DNA from: an uncultured Actinomycetes bacterium
Lineage (GTDB): Bacteria; Actinomycetota; Acidimicrobiia; Acidimicrobiales; Acidimicrobilacustridaceae
Assembly: GCA_945957335.1 (NCBI GenBank)
Contig: CAMFLJ010000028.1
Coordinates: forward strand, 1 to 19,638
Reading direction: 5' to 3'
DNA length: 19,638 bases
Every line of letters begins with the position of its first letter. Position 1 is the stretch's first letter. Shown here in pieces: positions 14,699-19,638 of the stretch. Under the pieces are notes generated by a model. That model made no database searches. It was given only the letters and a program-made list of their open reading frames with translations, and had not been told where the DNA came from. A program made the translations under genes and the position numbers.

Positions 14699-15259
14699 AT
14701 GCACAGCGACGCTTCACCCCCCCACCAGGCCGCTGTCGAAGGGCTCGAGGTCCTCGTCGCCAAGGCGTCGGCCGTCGATTCGTCGGGGCGCCTCCAGCAG
14801 GACCCGATCGACGGGCTGCGCTTCCGCCCGACCCGTCCGGTCCCCCACGAGGACGGGGTGGTCACCGAGGTGGCCCGCACCGACTGGGACCTCGTCGACG
14901 AGCCGATCGTGCACACCCACGTCACCACCACCCAGCCCGGCCGCATCCGGGCGTGGGGCCTGCACCGCCAGAGCACCGACCGCCTGTTCGTGGTGAAGGG
15001 CCTGGTGTCGATCGTCGTCTACGACGGCCGCGTCGACTCACCGACCCGGGGGCTCGTCAACGAGTTCAAGGTGTCGGAGCGCAACCCCGGCCTGGTCGTG
15101 ATCCCGCCGAACCTGTACCACGGGTGGAGGGTCATCGGCACCGAGGAGGCGTTCATCGTGAACATGCCGACCTCGGCCTACGACCACTCGCAGCCGGATG
15201 CGCTCGACCTGCCCTACGACGCGCCGCAGGCCCCCGAGATCGTCCCCTGGCGCTGGTGA
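14699..15259 (+). CDS. RmlC-like cupin, dTDP-sugar 3,5-epimerase-related
   Basis: The 186-aa protein resembles dTDP-4-dehydrorhamnose 3,5-epimerase. In order: GRIRAWGLHRQ (His89, where RmlC has its catalytic His in RGLHFQ), LFVVKGLVSIVVYDGRVDSPTRG (like the 'v..vrG...dvvvDlR..SpT.g' strand pair), IPPNLYHGW (His141) and the aromatic Tyr161 in SAYDHS. The usual lysine after the first His is not obvious (DRLFVVKG), so the reaction may differ from canonical RmlC; a sugar isomerase or a non-catalytic homologue is possible. It is 10 nt from the glycosyltransferase downstream and probably co-transcribed with it, and divergent from the PIG-L deacetylase. Confidence 0.78.
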   Translation: MHSDASPPHQAAVEGLEVLVAKASAVDSSGRLQQDPIDGLRFRPTRPVPHEDGVVTEVARTDWDLVDEPIVHTHVTTTQPGRIRAWGLHRQSTDRLFVVKGLVSIVVYDGRVDSPTRGLVNEFKVSERNPGLVVIPPNLYHGWRVIGTEEAFIVNMPTSAYDHSQPDALDLPYDAPQAPEIVPWRW

Positions 15260-15269
15260 ACCGGCGGTC

Positions 15270-16322
15270 ATGAGCCCCCAGCGGCCCGCCCCGCGGGCGT
15301 TGGTGATCGTGCCGACGCACGACCACGCGTCCACCCTCGACCTGGCCGTGCGCAGCGCGCTCGAGCAGACGGTGGCCGAGCTCGAGGTGGTCGTGATCGG
15401 CGACGGCGTGGGCGACGACACCCGCGAGGTGATGAGCCGGCTCATTGCCGACGACGACCGGGTGCGCTTCGTCGACCGGCCCAAGTCGCCGAGCCGGGGC
15501 GAGGAGGCCCGCCACGAGGTGATCCTGGCGTCGGCTGCGCCGGTGGTGACCTACCTGGGCGACGACGACCTGTTCTGGCCCGACCACGTCGAGTCGATGC
15601 TGGCCCTGCTCGCCGACCACGACTTCGCCCACCCGTTCCCCGTGGTGGTCGAAGCCGACGGCTCGCTCGCCACCCTGCCGACCGACCTGGCCGACCCGGC
15701 CTGCGTCGAGTGGCACCTCCACCCGGGCCACAACACGGTGAGCCTCACCGGCGCCGCCCACACCGTCGAGCTCTACCGCCGGCTGCCGGCGGGTTGGCAG
15801 GCGCCGCCGGCCGGCCGCTGGCCCGACCACTTCATGTGGGAGCAGTTCTTCCGCCTGCCCGGCGTGCGGCTGGCCACCTCGGGCCGCTCGACCACGATCA
15901 AGCCGCCGGCCACCGGCTCGTCGGCCACCCCGGCCGAGCGCCGCGCCGCCCTGGAGGGGTGGTGGGACCGCATGCACCGGCCCGGTGCCCGCGCCGAGTG
16001 GGACGCGGCCGTCGCCGATGCGCTGCGGCGCACGGCGATCGAGACGTTCATGGCCCAGCAGGTGCTGCGCGACGACATCGACGACCTGCGCGTCGCCATG
16101 GCCGAGATGAACGAGGCGACCCATGCCCGGATCGCCCACCTCGAGCGCACAGCCGACGCGCTCACCGCCGAGCGCGACGCGGCCCGGGCCGAGGTCGAGG
16201 CGACGAGGCAGCGCCTCGAGGGTGAGCTCGCCGAGCTGCGCTCGACCCGCACGTGGCGGCTGCACGAGCGGGTCACCGCCAACCCGTGGGTGCGGCGGGC
16301 CTACCGGGGCCTGCGCCGCTGA
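15270..16322 (+). CDS. Family-2 glycosyltransferase with C-terminal coiled coil
   Basis: The 350-aa protein starts with VIVPTHDHASTLDLAVRSALEQ, the N-terminal strand of GT-A family-2 transferases, followed by VVVIGDGVGD and the metal/nucleotide Asp triplet D98-D100 in YLGDDDLFW. A donor sugar cannot be named. Residues about 280-330 form a heptad coiled coil (EATHARIAHLERTADALTAERDAARAEVE-type), and the end carries the STRTWRL motif found at the C-terminus of many glycan-assembly proteins. No transmembrane segment is seen. ATG at 15270 follows the RmlC-like stop by 10 nt with a poor ribosome site (GGCGG), implying coupling. Confidence 0.88.
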   Translation: MSPQRPAPRALVIVPTHDHASTLDLAVRSALEQTVAELEVVVIGDGVGDDTREVMSRLIADDDRVRFVDRPKSPSRGEEARHEVILASAAPVVTYLGDDDLFWPDHVESMLALLADHDFAHPFPVVVEADGSLATLPTDLADPACVEWHLHPGHNTVSLTGAAHTVELYRRLPAGWQAPPAGRWPDHFMWEQFFRLPGVRLATSGRSTTIKPPATGSSATPAERRAALEGWWDRMHRPGARAEWDAAVADALRRTAIETFMAQQVLRDDIDDLRVAMAEMNEATHARIAHLERTADALTAERDAARAEVEATRQRLEGELAELRSTRTWRLHERVTANPWVRRAYRGLRR

Positions 16323-16373
16323 GCCGACCCGATCGGGAAGCACCGGCCCGGTCGAGCTGTTGCGGCCCTCGAG

Positions 16374-16389
16374 GGAGCCGAGCGGCTCC
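16374..16389 (+). terminator. Small hairpin between glycosyltransferase and reductase genes
   Basis: GGAGCC pairs with GGCTCC (6 bp, loop GAGC), 51 nt after the glycosyltransferase stop and immediately before the GGGGAGG ribosome site. It is too small for certainty and could be a weak terminator or leader structure. Confidence 0.3.
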
Positions 16390-16406
16390 GGGGAGGCTGG
16401 TCGGAG

Positions 16407-16988
16407 ATGCGGATCGCGGTCATCGGGACGGGGTTCATCGGCGGGATCCTGGGGCGGGCGCTGGCGACGAGCGGCCACGAGGTCACGTTCGGGTCGCGCC
16501 ACCCCGACGACACCGAGGTGGCCGGCGAGACCGCGGCCACCGTCGCCGGTGTCGGTGAGGCGCTGGCGGACGCCGAGGCGGTGATCGTGGCGGTGCCGGG
16601 CACGGCGGTGACCGAGCTGACCGCCGAGCACGGCGACGCCCTGGCCGGCGTGCTCGTGATCGACGCCACCAACCAGATGGGCGCGGAGGTGGCCAACGCC
16701 CGGGCCGCGCTGCCGGCGTCGGTCCGCTACGCCCGGGCGTTCAACACGCTCGGCGGCGAGAACTTCGAGGACCCGCTCTTCGCCGACGGCCCGGCCGACC
16801 TCTTCTTCTCGGGGCCCGAGGGCGACCGCGCCGCGCTCGAGGCGATCGTCGACGGCGTGGGCCTGCGCCCGATCTACCTGGGCGAGGACCGCGAGGACCT
16901 CGTCGACGCGCTGTTCAAGGTGTGGATCGCCCTCGCGCTCCAGCAGGGCCGGGGCCGCCGCCTCGCCCTCCGCCTCATCGACCACTGA
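16407..16988 (+). CDS. NADPH-dependent F420-reductase-like oxidoreductase
   Basis: The 193-aa protein has an N-terminal Rossmann motif, GTGFIG (7-12), and GSRHPDD after strand 2. The Arg there usually signals NADPH preference. It continues VIVAVPGTAVTELT, then VIDATNQMGAEVANARAALPASVRYARAFNTLGGENF, characteristic of the F420-dependent NADP-reductase / coenzyme-F420 oxidoreductase group. It may transfer hydride between F420 and NADP or act on another small ketone. Compact length is normal. ATG at 16407 has GGGGAGG 10 nt upstream. It stands alone between hairpins. Confidence 0.87.
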   Translation: MRIAVIGTGFIGGILGRALATSGHEVTFGSRHPDDTEVAGETAATVAGVGEALADAEAVIVAVPGTAVTELTAEHGDALAGVLVIDATNQMGAEVANARAALPASVRYARAFNTLGGENFEDPLFADGPADLFFSGPEGDRAALEAIVDGVGLRPIYLGEDREDLVDALFKVWIALALQQGRGRRLALRLIDH

Positions 16989-17058
16989 GCCGGCCGGCCT
17001 CGCGGCCTCACCGAATGCGGCGTCCGTTCGCCGGGTATCTGCACGGGCACGGGGGCGA

Positions 17059-17094
17059 CCGTCCGGTCGACCCGACCCCCCGTCCACCGGACGG
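17059..17094 (+). promoter_or_regulatory. Inverted repeat/hairpin in the YmgE-like leader
   Basis: CCGTCCGGT (17059-17067) pairs perfectly with ACCGGACGG (17086-17094) over an 18-nt C-rich loop, ending 11 nt before the ribosome site at 17106. It may terminate the upstream reductase transcript or be a regulatory leader of the stress protein. Confidence 0.4.
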
Positions 17095-17116
17095 ACAGAC
17101 CCTCTGGGAGGACACC

Positions 17117-17416
17117 GTGATCGGCTTCATCATCGGCCTTCTGCTCATCGGCATCATCGCCGGCTTCATCGCCCGGGCCGTGGTGCCCGGCCCCGACCCC
17201 ATGAGCATCGTGGGCACCCTCGTGCTCGGCATCGTCGGCTCGTTCGTGGGCGGGTTCCTCGGCGCCCTGCTGTTCGGAAAGGACCTCGACACCGAGGGGT
17301 GGTTCCAGGCCTCGGGCATCATCGGCTCGATCCTCGGCGCCATCGTCGTGCTGCTGGTCTACCGGGCGCTCACCCACCGCCGTGGTGGCGTCGGCCGGGG
17401 TCACTACGTCCGCTGA
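17117..17416 (+). CDS. GlsB/YeaQ/YmgE-family stress membrane protein
   Basis: This 99-aa protein is almost all membrane: three Gly-rich helices (about 2-20, 31-53 and 65-87) with RAVVPGPDPM after the first and GFLGALLFGKDL after the second. This is the transglycosylase-associated/YeaQ pattern, whose members respond to general stress and whose function is unknown. The GTG at 17117 is decided by GGGAGG (17106-17111), 5 nt upstream. The tail RRGGVGRGHYVR is basic and probably cytoplasmic. A terminator follows directly. Confidence 0.88.
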   Translation: MIGFIIGLLLIGIIAGFIARAVVPGPDPMSIVGTLVLGIVGSFVGGFLGALLFGKDLDTEGWFQASGIIGSILGAIVVLLVYRALTHRRGGVGRGHYVR

Positions 17417-17422
17417 CGGCAC

Positions 17423-17451
17423 GCGCCGCCCCGAGTCGCTCGGGGCGGCGC
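17423..17451 (+). terminator. Strong intrinsic-type hairpin
   Basis: A perfect 13-bp stem (arm GCGCCGCCCCGAG) with a TCG loop begins 6 nt after the YmgE-like stop. It is the strongest hairpin in the window. C-rich bases follow rather than a T-tract. Confidence 0.75.
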
Positions 17452-17473
17452 CCCCGGCGGGGCCACAGACATA

Positions 17474-17487
17474 GGGACCTTCGCCCG
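17474..17487 (+). promoter_or_regulatory. DosR/DevR-like box
   Basis: GGGACCTTCGCCCG matches GGGACCTTCGGCCC at 12 of 14 positions. Its centre is 45.5 nt before the ATG at 17526 and 34 nt before CAGGAT (17512-17517), a -10-like hexamer 8 nt from the ATG. Confidence 0.55.
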
Positions 17488-17525
17488 ATGGCCCGCGGCG
17501 GCCGGGCGCGGCAGGATGGGCGGCC

Positions 17526-19016
17526 ATGGGGGAAACCAACGGGAACGGGAACGGGTCGACGCCTCGGCGTGACCGCCACATCGCCATCATCGGCGCCGGC
17601 CCGGGCGGCATCAGCTCGGGCTACTACCTGCGCCAGCACGGCTACGAGAACTTCACGATCTTGGAGCGGGCCGACGACGTGGGCGGCACGTGGCAGCGCA
17701 ACCGCTACCCGGGCCTGGCGTGCGACGTGTGGAGCCACGTCTACTGCTTCACCTTCGCCCTGAACCCGTCGTGGACCCGCTCCTATGCGGCGCAGCCCGA
17801 GATCCTCGCCTACATGCGCAAGACGGTCACGGACCTCGACCTGTGGGACAAGATCCGGCTCAACACCGGCATCTCCGAGGCCCGCTGGGACGACGAGAGC
17901 GCCACGTGGATCATCACCACCGACCAGGGCGAGAAGGTCGAGGCCGACGTCGTCATCAGCGGCCAGGGCATGTTCGGCGAGCTGAAGTGGCCCGACATCG
18001 AGGGCCGTGACTCGTTCGAGGGCATCGCCATGCACACCGGTGCGTGGGACGAGTCGGCCCCGATCGAGGGCAAGCGCATCGGAGTGATCGGCTCGGCCGC
18101 CAGCGCGGTGCAGAGCATCCCCGAGCTGGCCAAGGTGGCCAGCAAGCTCACCGTCTTCCAGCGCTCGGCCAACTGGGTGCTGCCCAAGGAGGACGTCGAG
18201 CACACCGACGAGCAGCTCGAGCAGTTCCTGAACCCCGAGGAGCTGCAGGCGTACCACGACGGGATCATGACGTTCCTGATCCCGAGCGTCCCGTTCTCGA
18301 ACCCGGAGATCAACGCCGCGGCCGAGTGGGTGGCGGCGTGCGCCATCGAGGTGGTCGAGGATCCGGAGACCCGCAAGAAGCTCACGCCGGACACGCCGTG
18401 GGGCTGCCTGCGGCCGCTGTTCTCGAACCACTACTACCCGACGTTCAACCGGCCGAACGTGGAGCTCACGACCGAGGCGATCACCCGCATCACGCCCACC
18501 GGCATCGTGACCGCCGACGGCATCGAGCACGAGCTCGACGTGATCGTGTTCGCCACCGGCTACGAGGTCGACAAGTTCGCGTCGCGCATCCCGATCTACG
18601 GCCGGGGTGGCCAGTCGCTGCGCGACGCGTGGGCCGACGGCGCCAAGGCCTACCTGGGCTGCACGACCACCGGCTTCCCGAACCTGTTCATGCTCTACGG
18701 CCCGAACACCAACGTGGGCTCGCTGATCCCGGTGATCGAGCAGGAGGCCCACTACGCGGTGAAGACCGTGGAGGCGATGGACGCCGCCGGCATCGACTGG
18801 GTCGACGTGAAGCGCGACGTGATGGACGCCTACAACGTCGAGCTCGACGCGGCGATCGACGCGGTCGAGGTGTGGCACGGCGGGTGCAGCCACTACTACC
18901 TGGCCGACTCGGGCCGGAACGTCACGCAGTACCCGTGGTCGATGCAGACCTTCTACGCCAACGTCGAGACGCCCAACCTCGACGACTTCGAGCAGGGCGT
19001 CCGCGTCGACGCCTGA
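17526..19016 (+). CDS. Flavin monooxygenase, type-I Baeyer-Villiger family
   Basis: The 496-aa protein has an FAD Rossmann site GAGPGG (23-28) after a low-complexity NGNGNGS start, then the Baeyer-Villiger fingerprint F164-x-G-x-x-x-H170-x-x-x-W174-D, complete. A second nucleotide site at 189-194 (GSAASA) replaces the expected GxGxxG, and FATGY appears in the C-terminal third. It would use FAD, NADPH and O2 to insert oxygen into a ketone or oxidise a heteroatom; the substrate is unknown. Length is at the short end for the family, about 500. The start ATG is backed by CAGGAT 8 nt upstream, with a DosR-like box before it. It converges with the second zinc-ribbon gene, 24 nt apart. Confidence 0.92.
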   Translation: MGETNGNGNGSTPRRDRHIAIIGAGPGGISSGYYLRQHGYENFTILERADDVGGTWQRNRYPGLACDVWSHVYCFTFALNPSWTRSYAAQPEILAYMRKTVTDLDLWDKIRLNTGISEARWDDESATWIITTDQGEKVEADVVISGQGMFGELKWPDIEGRDSFEGIAMHTGAWDESAPIEGKRIGVIGSAASAVQSIPELAKVASKLTVFQRSANWVLPKEDVEHTDEQLEQFLNPEELQAYHDGIMTFLIPSVPFSNPEINAAAEWVAACAIEVVEDPETRKKLTPDTPWGCLRPLFSNHYYPTFNRPNVELTTEAITRITPTGIVTADGIEHELDVIVFATGYEVDKFASRIPIYGRGGQSLRDAWADGAKAYLGCTTTGFPNLFMLYGPNTNVGSLIPVIEQEAHYAVKTVEAMDAAGIDWVDVKRDVMDAYNVELDAAIDAVEVWHGGCSHYYLADSGRNVTQYPWSMQTFYANVETPNLDDFEQGVRVDA

Positions 19017-19040
19017 GCCCGCGCCGCCCCGGCCCTGCGG

Positions 19041-19307
19041 CTAACGGCCGAGGGCCCGGTCGCGGCGGACCCGGAACCGCCAGGTCCAGCCACCGACGCC
19101 GACGAGCACGAGCCCGATGATGGTGACGCCCTGGCTGTAGATCACCAGGCCGACGACGAACACGATGACGCCGACGACGAGCAGCAGGATCGACCACGTC
19201 GGCAGCTTGCGCGGGGGCGGGGCGGTGAGGTCGTGGCCGCACTTCTTGCACTCGGTGGCGTTGGCCTTCACCTTCGCTCCACAGCTGGGGCAGAGCGGGG
19301 TGGCCAT
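19041..19307 (-). CDS. Zinc-ribbon membrane protein
   Basis: The 88-aa protein starts with a four-Cys zinc ribbon, C6-P-S-C9 and C21-K-K-C24, then a Pro-rich linker and two helices (about 38-55 and 59-76, the second LVLVGVGGWTW), ending in an Arg-rich tail. No family name is certain; such ribbon-plus-helices proteins are common and uncharacterised. The start ATG at 19307 has TAGCGT 8 nt upstream and no ribosome site, so a leaderless start is likely. It follows the SDR gene (stop 33 nt upstream) on the same strand but has its own promoter-like element. Confidence 0.85.
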   Translation of the reverse strand: MATPLCPSCGAKVKANATECKKCGHDLTAPPPRKLPTWSILLLVVGVIVFVVGLVIYSQGVTIIGLVLVGVGGWTWRFRVRRDRALGR

Positions 19308-19315
19308 GGGGGGCG

Positions 19316-19321
19316 ACGCTA
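19316..19321 (-). promoter_or_regulatory. -10 element for the zinc-ribbon membrane protein
   Basis: TAGCGT on the minus strand, 8 nt before ATG at 19307, with C-rich bases between. It matches the promoter before 737 almost base for base. Confidence 0.5.
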
Positions 19322-19339
19322 GCCCCCGGCGGGGCGGGC

Positions 19340-19638
19340 TCAGCTCAGCCGGTCGAACCCGGCCACGAAGTCGCCGGCGGTGTGGGCCCCGTCGATGGGC
19401 ACGTCGGCGCCGCTGACCATCACCGAGAGGTCGCTGGCGAGGAACAGCGCGACGGAGGCGATCTCGTCGGTCGTGGCCTCCCGCGGGATGCCCCGCTTCT
19501 CCATGTAGGAGCCGATGGCGGGGCCGATCTCGGCCAGCTCCGCCCCCCACGGTGCGTACATGGCGGGGTTGCCGCCGGCGGGGCACACGGCGTTGACCCG
19601 GATGCCGTCGCGACCGAGCTCGACGGCCGCCGCCTTGG
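19340..19638 (-). CDS. Short-chain dehydrogenase/reductase, C-terminal part
   Basis: Open to the window edge, so the N-terminal part is missing. Reading from the right edge: KAAAVELGRDGIRVNAVCPAG, in which the first Lys is the catalytic Lys of the SDR YxxxK motif and RVNAVCPAG the conserved strand after it, then ATTDEIASVALFLASDLSVMVSGADVPIDGAHTAG, the standard classical-SDR ending. About 99 residues are visible, with stop TGA at 19342-19340. The codon at 19588 read as a start in a naive call is an internal GTG (Val). The substrate cannot be read. The CPAGG segment (where many have CPG) is slightly unusual. Confidence 0.92.
   Translation of the reverse strand, partial: KAAAVELGRDGIRVNAVCPAGGNPAMYAPWGAELAEIGPAIGSYMEKRGIPREATTDEIASVALFLASDLSVMVSGADVPIDGAHTAGDFVAGFDRLS

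Noticed and set aside
15153..17087. 644-codon minus-strand frame across the glycosyltransferase and reductase genes
   Set aside because: Shadow of real plus-strand genes; no family motifs, biased composition.
17370..18893. 507-codon minus-strand frame opposite the monooxygenase
   Set aside because: Shadow frame; the plus-strand frame has complete flavin and Baeyer-Villiger motifs.
1..19638. CRISPR array, tRNA, rRNA, insertion sequence or prophage genes
   Set aside because: No spaced direct repeats, no cloverleaf or rRNA stretches, no transposase or phage motifs were seen in any frame.

Overview
The window looks like a piece of chromosome from a high-GC actinobacterium. Very high GC with strong G/C preference at third codon positions, frequent GTG starts, actinobacterial lipoproteins, a DUF3048 protein, an F420/NADP-type reductase, a yeast-type cytosine deaminase and leaderless-looking promoters (TANNNT 6-8 nt before the start codon) all fit that class; the mix suggests Acidimicrobiia, but this is an inference without a marker gene. 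Bases 4-37 are a complete Illumina Nextera read-2 adapter, so the left edge is a contig end with untrimmed adapter. No rRNA, tRNA, CRISPR, insertion sequence, integrase or phage gene was seen, no gene-free stretch exceeds about 200 bases, and composition is uniform, so I read this as core or near-core chromosome.

Layout. Positions 38-4484 hold the tail of an unidentified protein (possibly hotdog thioesterase), a convergent cytosine deaminase, an unknown membrane-associated protein, a YtcJ-type amidohydrolase and a DUF389 membrane protein. Positions 4647-7298 hold two lipoproteins: an SGNH/GDSL protein with an extra C-terminal domain, and an orphan branched-chain-amino-acid-type substrate-binding protein. 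Positions 7434-10044 are a tight cysteine operon: cysK, cysE (1-nt stop/start overlap) and a three-helix membrane-anchored alpha/beta hydrolase. Positions 10046-11173 (minus strand) carry a small zinc-ribbon protein, a PLDc_N-like two-helix protein and a GNAT acetyltransferase. Positions 11372-12703 encode a membrane GAF-GGDEF diguanylate cyclase. Then come a DUF3048 protein and a PIG-L deacetylase on the minus strand, divergent from an RmlC-like cupin and a family-2 glycosyltransferase, which looks like a small sugar or glycan-modification group. The right end has an F420/NADP-dependent-reductase-like protein, a YeaQ/YmgE stress membrane protein, a type-I Baeyer-Villiger monooxygenase, a zinc-ribbon membrane protein and the C-terminal part of a short-chain dehydrogenase that runs off the window.

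Regulation. The most interesting signal is not a gene. Three 14-bp elements close to GGGACCTTCGGCCC resemble the DosR/DevR dormancy box, and a weaker fourth shares the geometry. They lie in front of the SGNH lipoprotein, the small zinc-ribbon protein, the monooxygenase and (weak) the PLDc_N-like protein. In each case the box centre is 33-34 nt upstream of a -10-like NANNNT hexamer. This suggests that several otherwise unrelated genes here belong to one hypoxia/redox/dormancy-type regulon. No DosR/DosS-type regulator gene is inside the window.
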